From the NCBI GenBank assembly GCA_964477295.1, contig CAYZEZ010000096.1:1-15637 (forward strand): a DNA stretch of 15,637 nt, read 5' to 3'. The stretch is from CAYZEZ01 sp964477295. Its GTDB lineage: Bacteria; Bacteroidota; Bacteroidia; Bacteroidales; SM23-62. Both the position numbers and the translations under genes were made by a program. Positions 1 to 6,566 of this stretch are shown here, piece by piece; the stretch's first letter is position 1, and each line of letters opens with the position of its first letter. Below the pieces are notes generated by a model that was not told the DNA's origin, ran no database searches, and saw only the letters and a list, made by a program, of their open reading frames with translations.

Positions 1-131
1 CCACCATCATCTTGCTGATTATAACCAGCCGAATTTGGGTGATCCCATTTACTTTCAAAGATAACAGCTGCGTAGCAAAAAACTGAAGGATATAGTAAGG
101 CTGCAATTAAAAGGAAGACAAATTTCTTCAT
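1..131 (-). CDS. Secreted protein, N-terminal fragment (possible polysaccharide-active enzyme)
   Basis: This gene begins at an ATG at 131-129 and runs off the left edge, so only about 43 residues are visible. The start is strongly supported by a GGAGG Shine-Dalgarno at 142-138, six bases upstream, which is unusual for Bacteroidota. The first 20 or so residues (MKKFVFLLIAALLYPSVFCYA) form a typical Sec signal peptide: two lysines, a hydrophobic core, and cleavage probable after CYA. No convincing lipobox precedes the Cys. The mature protein opens AVIFESKWDHPNSAGYNQ. An aromatic-rich opening of this kind is seen at the start of jelly-roll polysaccharide lyases and concanavalin-like proteins, but this is only a hint. 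The start lies inside the 3' end of the sigma factor gene (77-base overlap in another frame), suggesting translational coupling or co-transcription. Function is unassigned. Confidence 0.7.
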   Translation of the reverse strand, partial: MKKFVFLLIAALLYPSVFCYAAVIFESKWDHPNSAGYNQQDDG

Positions 132-696
132 AATTAACCTCCACAACTCTGGATTCGTCATCGATCAAGGAAATGATCGGTCTAAAAATTTTAAGTGCCT
201 TTCCCATATTTGCTTCCACCGTCTTAATAGAAATTGAAAGGTGTTCAGCAATTTCCCTGTATTTCAATCCATCGAATCTGCTTAGTTCGAAAATCTTTCT
301 TACTCTTTCAGGCATCTTTTCTAAAGTCTTCTCAATGATCAGATGGATCTCTTTTGATTCGACCGTATCGAAAATCTCTTCGCTTAAAATGACCTCATAG
401 TGGCCATGGCCACTATCGATAGGTTGTAAACTATTTTTTTCCTTTAGTACCTGCAGGGTATTATTGTAAACAGCCCTGTATAAATATGCCCTGAAAGAAG
501 TTCTGATCTCAAGCCTCTGCCTTTTCTGCCATAGTTTATAAAACAGGTCCTGGACTATATCCTCCACGGTGTCGCGGTCACTGAAATACTGGTATGCATA
601 TCCGCATAACTCATTATAGTATTTCCTGAACAATTGTTCAAAAGCAACCATATCACCGGTCTTAAACCTTTCTATTAATATCCTGTCTTTATCCAA
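55..696 (-). CDS. RNA polymerase ECF-type sigma-70 factor
   Basis: An extracytoplasmic-function sigma factor that directs core RNA polymerase to specific promoters. From the proposed TTG start the protein has 213 residues. Region 2 is at about residues 16-88 (AFEQLFRKYYNEL, DTVEDIVQDLFYKLW, FRAYLYRAVYNNTL). Region 4 with its helix-turn-helix is at about 127-172 (ERVRKIFELSRFDGLKYREI, then SIKTVEANMGKALK). The frame stays open to a TTG at 819, but a promoter-like element at 729-759 lies inside that extension. The TTG at 696 is preceded by AGGA and leaves the usual ten or so residues before the GD..AFEQLF motif, so I prefer it; the next ATG (651) would cut into region 2. The last 25 or so residues are read from DNA that also encodes the signal peptide of the next gene. 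No anti-sigma FecR-like gene is visible. Confidence 0.88.
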   Translation of the reverse strand: MDKDRILIERFKTGDMVAFEQLFRKYYNELCGYAYQYFSDRDTVEDIVQDLFYKLWQKRQRLEIRTSFRAYLYRAVYNNTLQVLKEKNSLQPIDSGHGHYEVILSEEIFDTVESKEIHLIIEKTLEKMPERVRKIFELSRFDGLKYREIAEHLSISIKTVEANMGKALKIFRPIISLIDDESRVVEVNYEEICLPFNCSLTISFSFLLRSCYL

Positions 697-728
697 AATC
701 CTGAATATTAGGGACTTTATATATTTTG

Positions 729-759
729 CAAAAGTAGTAAAAATAGGATCCGGATCGAA
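729..759 (-). promoter_or_regulatory. Candidate Bacteroidota promoter for the ECF sigma gene
   Basis: On the minus strand TTCG (759-756) is followed after exactly 19 bases by TACTTTTG (736-729). The latter is a perfect match to the Bacteroidota -7 element TAnnTTTG, and TTCG matches three of four bases of the -33 element TTTG. Transcription would begin near 722, about 25 bases before the proposed TTG start at 696. If functional, it shows that the longer reading frame starting at 819 is not the real gene. Confidence 0.5.
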
Positions 760-819
760 CACTCCCTGTACCCAATCCCCAGACACTCTGTTCACCGAAA
801 AGGGTGTGAGAAGGTTCAA

Positions 820-1128
820 AAGTGTTGCAGACTGTAGAATAATTATTTTCCTAGATATTATTCATTTATCTTAAACAACTTTGTTCCCCTCTCACATAGA
901 TCCTTTATTTCACCCGGCTACAACCGCATTCTACCCTTTCTACTCTAAAAACAAATATTTCAAAGATCAATACAAAATAAGAGCCAGCGTTTTTTTTATT
1001 TCTACCATTAACAATCTGTCAGCTTAGGCAGATGGCTATCAAAATCAACCCCATATCAATACTCCACACCCACACTCAAACCCTCGATTGCCCGGCTCGC
1101 ACGAGGCCACAGACATAACCTTGCCCCG
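820..1128. other. Intergenic stretch with no recognisable gene
   Basis: From the sigma gene to the tandem repeat I see no coding frame of plausible composition, no RNA gene and no clear rho-independent terminator. A weak hairpin is possible at about 1012-1033 (ATCTG and CAGAT arms around a loop of about 10 bases). The last 70 bases before the repeat are more GC-rich than the rest. The nearest genes on both sides are on the minus strand, so this is the region downstream of the 1316-2641 gene and upstream of the sigma gene. Confidence 0.5.
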
Positions 1129-1316
1129 CGAATGATTNNNNNNNNNNNNNNNNNNNNNNNNNNNNNNNNNNNNNNNNNNNNNNNNNNNNNNNNNNNNNNN
1201 NNNNNNNNNNNNNNNNNNNNNNNNNNNNNNNNNNNNNCTCATTTGCTTTCATCGAATGATTCTCATTTGCTTTCATCGAATGATTCTCATTTGCTTTCAT
1301 CGAATGATTCTCATTT
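1129..1316. repeat. 24-bp perfect tandem repeat interrupted by an assembly gap
   Basis: Three perfect 24-base units run at 1238-1261, 1262-1285 and 1286-1309, followed by a partial unit (1310-1316). On the far side of the 100-N gap the last nine bases of the same unit (CGAATGATT) are present at 1129-1137, so the array evidently spans the gap and caused it. Each unit contains TCATT and AATGA as inverted arms, and the junction AATGATTCTCATT forms a short dyad. The unit length is a multiple of three. One frame on the minus strand stays open (repeating MKANENHS), as do two on the plus strand (one is HLLSSNDS), but no start or ribosome site supports translation. The array abuts the stop codon of the 1316-2641 gene. 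Confidence 0.9.
1138..1237. other. Assembly gap (100 N)
   Basis: A run of exactly 100 N, the conventional length for a gap of unknown size. Repeat sequence on both sides indicates that the unresolved content is more copies of the 24-bp unit. The copy number cannot be known from this window. Confidence 0.98.
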
Positions 1317-2641
1317 CACGGTTCAAGCTGCTTCTTTAATCGCTTGTTCAACCTTTCAATCGCCGCTTCAATATTCTCATCCGGCTTAATAATATTATAC
1401 TCTCCCCAGTAGTCAGGATCCTCGAATTGAGTTACCTGCTCAGTAAGTACATCGGAGAACCGGGATGATTCCTTCAATTTAAAACGGTTCAGGTTTTCCT
1501 TGTCAATATCGGTGACGGCCATCTCGGTCATTGCCGTATAGGTTGATTTGAACAGCTTCTTATCCCACTTACATGTAAAGACTACTTCAGAACGGACATA
1601 TGACAGGTACCATATTCCGTCAGTTTCACGGTATTTAGTCAGGTAATTTGCTTCCTCCACATCAATTTTCATATTGGATGGTTTCTTTCTGACCAGAAGT
1701 TGAGCCGCCTCCGCCGGATCATCATAACTCAACTGGAAATCGAGTCCTGTAAATGCAAGGTTATCTGCATCCAGGTATATTTTTCCCTTGTATAACGGGA
1801 CAGTAACATTTCTTTTCTGTTTGAAATTTATTACGTATGCCATACGGTCCTGGATATAAGTAATACCCTCCAGTTCATAATTATAAAATTCAAAGAATTC
1901 ATACGACAGGATCTCCCCCGGATTCTTAACAACATCAAGCATAAGGGCTGAATATGGTCCACCCTGCAACTTAAAATAGATTGTATCCATTTTCTTAACA
2001 TCCTGACTTTTTCTTCCCTTGAAAATTTTGGACCGGTCATTTTCAGCAGGACTCAGGTAAGGTGCTTTATATATATCGATTATGGCCTCGGCCACTGCTA
2101 CGTAATTTCTGTTTTGCTGTATGGTTTCACGGTAAAAGGAGGTAAGCATAACCGGATCCATACTGTAATTGACAGACCTCTGCCTCATTGCAGCATACAG
2201 CAGGTCAAGCGGATCATCTGTTCGTATGGTGATCTCCCGGATTGGTATCGAAGCAATTTCTAAATAAATAATATTCCTTTTCTGACTAAGATCTTTTACC
2301 TCAACTAATGATTTTTTAAATCCCAAATGGTTAACAACAAGCTGTTTATTGTTCCCATTCGTGGGGACCTTTATAATAAAATCCCCGTCTGAGTTGGTTA
2401 CGGTACCAATATTGGTTCCAACTATCTGCACATTGGCAAAAACCACGGGTTTTTTTGTGTCCTTTTCAAGAACCCGGCCAGAATAAGAAGTGTAATTTAC
2501 TGTATCATTTAAAAAGTAAGCCGGCTGGTCAGTGGTTGTCATAATTGCCCGACTCAAAGGCATCCATGCCATAAAAAACAATAAAACGACCAAAACCGGC
2601 TTACCTGACGCTATATATGAACAAAACAGCCATTTTTTCAT
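1316..2641 (-). CDS. Secreted carboxypeptidase-regulatory-like domain protein (paralogue 1)
   Basis: A 441-residue exported protein. The N-terminus (MKKWLF..., hydrophobic VLVVLLFFMAWMPLS) is a signal peptide ending near residue 32. Residues about 53-135 form a CarboxypepD_reg-like beta-sandwich (SGRVLEKDTKKPVVFANVQI, GTVTNSDGDFIIKVP, NHLGF), the domain common at the start of Bacteroidota outer-membrane proteins. The remaining 300 or so residues (MLTSFYRETIQQNRNYVAVA, GRKSQDVKKMDTI, YWGEYNIIKPDE) form a beta-rich region conserved in the neighbouring paralogue and recalling the start of DUF5686-type proteins, but without their long C-terminal barrel. No catalytic carboxypeptidase motif is present, so the name describes a fold and not an activity. 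It is probably co-transcribed with the paralogue 167 bases upstream. Its role at the cell surface or periplasm is unknown. Confidence 0.85.
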   Translation of the reverse strand: MKKWLFCSYIASGKPVLVVLLFFMAWMPLSRAIMTTTDQPAYFLNDTVNYTSYSGRVLEKDTKKPVVFANVQIVGTNIGTVTNSDGDFIIKVPTNGNNKQLVVNHLGFKKSLVEVKDLSQKRNIIYLEIASIPIREITIRTDDPLDLLYAAMRQRSVNYSMDPVMLTSFYRETIQQNRNYVAVAEAIIDIYKAPYLSPAENDRSKIFKGRKSQDVKKMDTIYFKLQGGPYSALMLDVVKNPGEILSYEFFEFYNYELEGITYIQDRMAYVINFKQKRNVTVPLYKGKIYLDADNLAFTGLDFQLSYDDPAEAAQLLVRKKPSNMKIDVEEANYLTKYRETDGIWYLSYVRSEVVFTCKWDKKLFKSTYTAMTEMAVTDIDKENLNRFKLKESSRFSDVLTEQVTQFEDPDYWGEYNIIKPDENIEAAIERLNKRLKKQLEP

Positions 2642-2808
2642 TTCTAAAATGCTTAGATCGACAATAAAAATTGGTTTTACTTTATATAGGATAAGGAAGG
2701 ATGTTTTTACCCTATATTTATTTTACAGAAACATTGAGTGGTTCCTGCTACTGTCTATTGTCAACGTCTTCCCGGAACCCATGCAGCATCGATACCCGGG
2801 CTTTTATA

Positions 2809-4089
2809 TTACTCTCTTCTCCTGAGTTTCCTGCTCAACTTCTCAATCGCAGCTTCAATCGATTCTTCAGGCTTTATAATATTGTAGTCTCCCCAGAAAT
2901 CGGGGTCTTCCATGTCCGATACATTGTCAACAAAAACATCGGTAAGTTTGCTTGTTTCCTTCATTTTGAACTTATCAATATGTTCTGTATCAAAATCTGT
3001 TATGGCCATTTCAGAGGTAGTAATATAGGTCGACCTGAATAATTTCTTTTTCCATTTTACCTGGAATTTCAACTCGGTGCGCACATAAGCCAGGTACCAG
3101 ATATCGTCTATTTTCCGGTAGTTAACCAGATAGTTCCCACTGGTCACGTCAACGTCAAGCCCCAGTGGTTTTTTCCTGATCAGGTAATCACTGGCCTGTT
3201 CAATACGCTTTTTACTTATCGAAAATTCCAGTCCGACAATAGCCAGATTTTCGGTATCGAGATAGATCCTTCCTGAATACAAAGGAAAATCAATGATATC
3301 CTTCTGATCAAATTCAATGACATATGCCATCGTTTCATGAATGGATACAATGCCCTTCATGGAGTAGTCATAGAATTTAAAAGCCTCGGGAGTTAGTAAT
3401 TCCCCCGGATGCTTCGCGACATCCAGTAAATATGAAGTATAAGGGCCACCCTGAAACTTAAATAAGATGGTATCCATCTTTTTAACATCCTGGCTTTTCC
3501 GTCCCTGGAAAACACGCACCCGGTCACCTTCTGTTGATTTCTTATAGGAAGCTTTATATGCATCCAGAACCGCTTCCGCTATGGCAACATAATTCCTGTT
3601 TTGTTTTATGGTTTCCCTGTAAAAAGAGGTCATCATAACAGGTACCTCGGAGTAATTCTGAGGTATATTATTAACAGCCTGGCGCATCAACTCCAGGGGT
3701 TCCTGATTTCGTATTACCACCTCTTTTATCGGGTATCTGGCTGGAGCGAGTTCAAGCACATTACCTTCGCTCTTAAGTGAGGATATCGGAATGATCAGGG
3801 TTGAGTATCCAAGATGCGTTATACCAATTTCGCCGTTACTGAGAATATCCGGAATTTTAATCAGAAAATCTCCCTCAGAATTAGTGACCGTCCCGATCCG
3901 GGTATTTGAAATGAATACGGTAGCGAAAATAATAGGTTTGTGGTTGTCCTTATCAATCACCTGGCCGGCAAATGAATGTACTGTATCTTGTTTGATAAAT
4001 TCAATACAATCCTTGGAAAATACATCGTCGGGAACGACTATCAGCAAGATAATCGTACAGGAAAAAAAAGCAAACAAACGATTTTTCAT
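2809..4089 (-). CDS. Secreted carboxypeptidase-regulatory-like domain protein (paralogue 2)
   Basis: A 426-residue exported protein, clearly homologous over its whole length to the gene just downstream. The signal peptide is MKNRLFAFFSCTIILLIVV..., with cleavage probable near residue 25. The CarboxypepD_reg-like domain spans about residues 39-120 (AGQVIDKDNHKPIIFATVFI, GTVTNSEGDFLIKIP, THLGY). The conserved second part includes MTSFYRETIKQNRNYVAIAE, a GRKSQDVKKMDTI block identical to the paralogue, and a C-terminal WGDYNIIKPEESIEAAIEKL. The start is an ATG at 4089 behind a good Bacteroidota promoter (4107-4137). The gene is divergent from the GH88 cluster. A conserved envelope protein is certain; a function is not known to me. 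Confidence 0.85.
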   Translation of the reverse strand: MKNRLFAFFSCTIILLIVVPDDVFSKDCIEFIKQDTVHSFAGQVIDKDNHKPIIFATVFISNTRIGTVTNSEGDFLIKIPDILSNGEIGITHLGYSTLIIPISSLKSEGNVLELAPARYPIKEVVIRNQEPLELMRQAVNNIPQNYSEVPVMMTSFYRETIKQNRNYVAIAEAVLDAYKASYKKSTEGDRVRVFQGRKSQDVKKMDTILFKFQGGPYTSYLLDVAKHPGELLTPEAFKFYDYSMKGIVSIHETMAYVIEFDQKDIIDFPLYSGRIYLDTENLAIVGLEFSISKKRIEQASDYLIRKKPLGLDVDVTSGNYLVNYRKIDDIWYLAYVRTELKFQVKWKKKLFRSTYITTSEMAITDFDTEHIDKFKMKETSKLTDVFVDNVSDMEDPDFWGDYNIIKPEESIEAAIEKLSRKLRRRE

Positions 4090-4106
4090 GTTCGAACGAT
4101 TTTAAG

Positions 4107-4137
4107 TAAATATACAACGAATCGGACTGAAAATAAA
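4107..4137 (-). promoter_or_regulatory. Candidate promoter for the paired regulatory-like-domain genes
   Basis: Minus-strand TTTA (4137-4134), a 19-base spacer, then TATATTTA (4114-4107) matches the -33/-7 Bacteroidota consensus at all but one base in each box. Transcription would begin near 4100, giving a leader of only about ten bases before the ATG at 4089. Confidence 0.45.
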
Positions 4138-4220
4138 GTTTTTAATACAAACAAAACCTGGCTGAAACGAAAATGGCCCTTGCCCGGCAATTGGTCCGAC
4201 AATTTTTAATATATTCATAA

Positions 4221-4231
4221 CCAAAATTTGG
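4221..4231. promoter_or_regulatory. Short palindrome in the divergent intergenic region
   Basis: CCAAAATTTGG is an odd-length perfect palindrome (CCAAA and TTTGG around a central A), about 90 bases upstream of the GH88 start and about 85 bases beyond the promoter of the opposite gene. It could bind a dimeric regulator, but a single 11-base AT-rich palindrome is weak evidence. No clear -33/-7 promoter was found for the GH88 cluster; TAAATTTA at 4278-4285 is the nearest -7 match and lacks a good -33 partner. Confidence 0.2.
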
Positions 4232-4323
4232 ATAACGGATGAAATCAAAGATCTCCTGGAAGTTCTGACGATTTTAATAAATTTACCTCCGTTCACGCAG
4301 CCGAAGTCATATAATTATGCACT

Positions 4324-5700
4324 ATGATGAAAATTAATTTTTCCTTGAATACAGAAGATCTGGGATCTAAACTCAATAAATTCTGGGAGCTCTCCGGCCA
4401 AAAGATCCAAAAGATTCAGAAGGCCTATGACCATGAGCAGGGATCGCCCGTATTTACTGTTGATGGGAAATATACCACGCATGGCTGGACCGACTGGACA
4501 CAGGGATTTGAATATGGATCAGCCATTCTGCAATTTGATGCCACCGGTGAGAAGAAATTTCTGGAAATAGGACGTAGAAATACTATTCAGGTTATGGCGC
4601 AGCATGTCAGTCACTTCGGGGTACACGATCATGGATTCAATAATATTTCGACATACGGCAATCTTTTGCGATTAATGAAGGAAGGAAAAATTAATCAGGA
4701 TGAATGGGAGCAGTCATTCTATGAATTAGCCCTGAAGATTTCCGGAGCCGTGCAAGCCTCCAGGTGGTCTGACATTGCCGATGGTGGATTTATTTACAGT
4801 TTTAACGGACCACATTCCCTTTTTGTCGATACCATACGCTCATGCAGGATACTGGCTGTCAGCCATTTGTTAGGACACTACCTTCAGAGTGAACAGGATG
4901 AAGCGGTCAGCCTCCTTGGAAGAATGATCGATCATGCGAAGGCTACTGCCTGTTATTCTGTATATTATGGTGAAGGGAAGGATGCCTATGATGTTTCGGG
5001 CAGGACAGCCCATGAGAGCATTTTTAATATTAACAGTGGTGAATATCGTTGTCCCAATACCCAGCAGGGTTATTCTCCGTATTCAACCTGGACCAGGGGG
5101 TTGGCCTGGGCCATGCTTGGTTTTACAGAAGAAATGGAACTTCTTGCAGAGATCCCGGACGATGAACTTCAGTTGTTTGGAGACCGCGAAGAAATTGAAG
5201 AGATATTCTTAAAGGCTGCCCTGGCAACCTGTAATTTCTACATTGAAAACACTCCGGCCGATGGAATTCCATACTGGGATACAGGTGCCCCCGGCCTGTT
5301 GTTGATGGGCAATTATCTCACACAAAATGCAGATCCTTTTAATTCATTCGAGCCGGTTGACAGTTCGGCGGCAGCCATTGCTGCTCAGGGATTGTTTAGG
5401 CTGGGCAGGATATTTAAACAGGTTGACCAGGAGGAAGCCCGGAGGTTCTGGCAGGCTGGTATGACCGTTATGGATACCCTTTTGGAAGAGCCTTATCTGA
5501 GTACCGACACTAAACACCAGGGTATATTATTACATTCAGTCTACCATCGGCCCAATGGTTGGGATCATATTCCGGAAGGCAGCCGGATCCCGAATGGTGA
5601 GTCATCGATGTGGGGCGATTATCATATTCGGGAAGCAGCACTTTTCCTTACCAAAATAATAAAAGAAGAACCCTATTACAGATTTTTTAATTGCATATAA
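4324..5700 (+). CDS. Glycoside hydrolase family 88, unsaturated glucuronyl hydrolase-like
   Basis: A 458-residue alpha/alpha-barrel enzyme resembling GH88 unsaturated glucuronyl hydrolases. These hydrate the C4=C5 double bond left by polysaccharide lyases and so release the terminal unsaturated uronic acid. Recognisable family segments are FGVHDHGFNNISTYGNLLRL (residues about 98-117), GYSPYSTWTRGLAWAMLGF (249-267), DGIPYWD (313-319), DSSAAAIAAQGL (346-357) and the C-terminal HQGILLHSVYH with SSMWGDYHIREAAL. D102 and D169 sit where the two essential aspartates of characterised enzymes fall (inferred by position). There is no signal peptide, so it should act in the cytoplasm on imported oligosaccharide. 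It is the first gene of a four-gene plus-strand cluster, 14 bases from the next gene. The precise substrate cannot be read from sequence. Confidence 0.85.
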   Translation: MMKINFSLNTEDLGSKLNKFWELSGQKIQKIQKAYDHEQGSPVFTVDGKYTTHGWTDWTQGFEYGSAILQFDATGEKKFLEIGRRNTIQVMAQHVSHFGVHDHGFNNISTYGNLLRLMKEGKINQDEWEQSFYELALKISGAVQASRWSDIADGGFIYSFNGPHSLFVDTIRSCRILAVSHLLGHYLQSEQDEAVSLLGRMIDHAKATACYSVYYGEGKDAYDVSGRTAHESIFNINSGEYRCPNTQQGYSPYSTWTRGLAWAMLGFTEEMELLAEIPDDELQLFGDREEIEEIFLKAALATCNFYIENTPADGIPYWDTGAPGLLLMGNYLTQNADPFNSFEPVDSSAAAIAAQGLFRLGRIFKQVDQEEARRFWQAGMTVMDTLLEEPYLSTDTKHQGILLHSVYHRPNGWDHIPEGSRIPNGESSMWGDYHIREAALFLTKIIKEEPYYRFFNCI

Positions 5701-5714
5701 AATCCCGGTTTTCC

Positions 5715-6530
5715 ATGGAACTTTCGCGGTTGTGCATACATACAGAGACGGTAAAACCAATGACTATTGAAGAGGTTGCAAGGAGATTTAATGCACATGG
5801 CATTCCTTCACTATCTGTCTGGAGACATACCCTGGAGAGCCTTGATCCACAATCCGCTGGTAATATGCTGAGGGAGAATGGCATGGAGGTAGTTTCCCTG
5901 GTACGGGGCGGCTTTTTCCCTTCTGTAGATCAGGGTAAAAGAAAGGAAGCTATACTGGAAAATAAAAAGGCAATGGAAGAAGCGGCTGGACTTGGTGCCC
6001 CTATGCTGGTGCTTGTTTGTGGTGCTGATCCGGGACAGGATTTAAACAGGTCAAGAGAGCAGATTACCGTTGCATTACAGGAACTTATCCCAATTGCGCA
6101 GGAACTCAATATAAAATTAGGGATTGAGCCGTTGCACCCGATGTATGCAGATACCCGGTCTGCCATAAATACTATGAAGCAGGCAAACGACCTGGCCGAA
6201 CAATTCGATTCGCCCTGGCTTGGGGTGGTAATTGACTTGTATCACACGTGGTGGGATCCGGAGTTGAAACATGAGATTGAGAGATGCGGGAATATGGATA
6301 ATATCTTTGCTTTACACGTTTGCGACTGGAAAGTGCCGACCTCAGATATGCTTCTCGACCGGGGACTGATGGGGGAGGGTTGTATCCCTGTTAAGGAAAT
6401 AACCGCCTGGGTGGACGAGGCCGGGTTCGAAGGACCCATTGAGGTAGAGATATTTTCAGAAAAATACTGGTCGATGGATCAGGACAAATATATTGAATTG
6501 ATAAAAGAATCTTTTTTAGAAAATGTTTAA
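5715..6530 (+). CDS. Sugar phosphate isomerase/epimerase family TIM-barrel protein
   Basis: A 271-residue protein of the xylose-isomerase-like TIM-barrel (AP endonuclease 2) superfamily, which includes hydroxypyruvate isomerase, tagatose epimerases and IolE. Expected metal ligands are E138 (GIEPLHPMYADTR), D174 (VVIDLYHTWWD), H201 (ALHVCDWK) and E245 (IEVEIFSEKYW). GLMGEGCIPVKEI is the typical loop near strand 7. No signal peptide is present. A TTG at 5691 overlapping the previous stop codon would add eight residues, but the ATG at 5715 starts exactly at the first conserved strand (MELSRLCIHTE), so I chose it. It most likely isomerises, epimerises or dehydrates the sugar acid made by the GH88 enzyme, or acts with the oxidoreductase downstream; the reaction is not determined by sequence. 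Confidence 0.85.
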   Translation: MELSRLCIHTETVKPMTIEEVARRFNAHGIPSLSVWRHTLESLDPQSAGNMLRENGMEVVSLVRGGFFPSVDQGKRKEAILENKKAMEEAAGLGAPMLVLVCGADPGQDLNRSREQITVALQELIPIAQELNIKLGIEPLHPMYADTRSAINTMKQANDLAEQFDSPWLGVVIDLYHTWWDPELKHEIERCGNMDNIFALHVCDWKVPTSDMLLDRGLMGEGCIPVKEITAWVDEAGFEGPIEVEIFSEKYWSMDQDKYIELIKESFLENV

Positions 6531-6560
6531 TTCCAAATTCCAAATTCCAAACTCCAAATT
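6531..6560 (+). repeat. Heptanucleotide microsatellite between two operon genes
   Basis: Four near-perfect head-to-tail copies of TCCAAAT (one copy ends in C) lie between the TIM-barrel stop codon (6530) and the oxidoreductase start (6567). Because the array sits in the ribosome-binding region, changes in copy number could alter spacing or translation of the next gene. Similar arrays are scattered between genes in many Bacteroidota. Confidence 0.75.
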
Positions 6561-6566
6561 TCTTAT

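Noticed and set aside
1045..1300. Open frames reading across the 100-N gap (including MKANENHS repeats)
   Set aside because: They exist only because N codons are not stops and because the repeat length is a multiple of three; there is no ribosome site or homology.
1129..1316. Possible CRISPR array at the short repeats
   Set aside because: The 24-base units are directly contiguous with no variable spacers and there are no cas genes, so this is a simple tandem repeat.
4102..4296. Minus-strand 64-codon frame in the divergent intergenic region
   Set aside because: Its composition is not protein-like, it overlaps the promoter of the adjacent gene, and it has no start signal.
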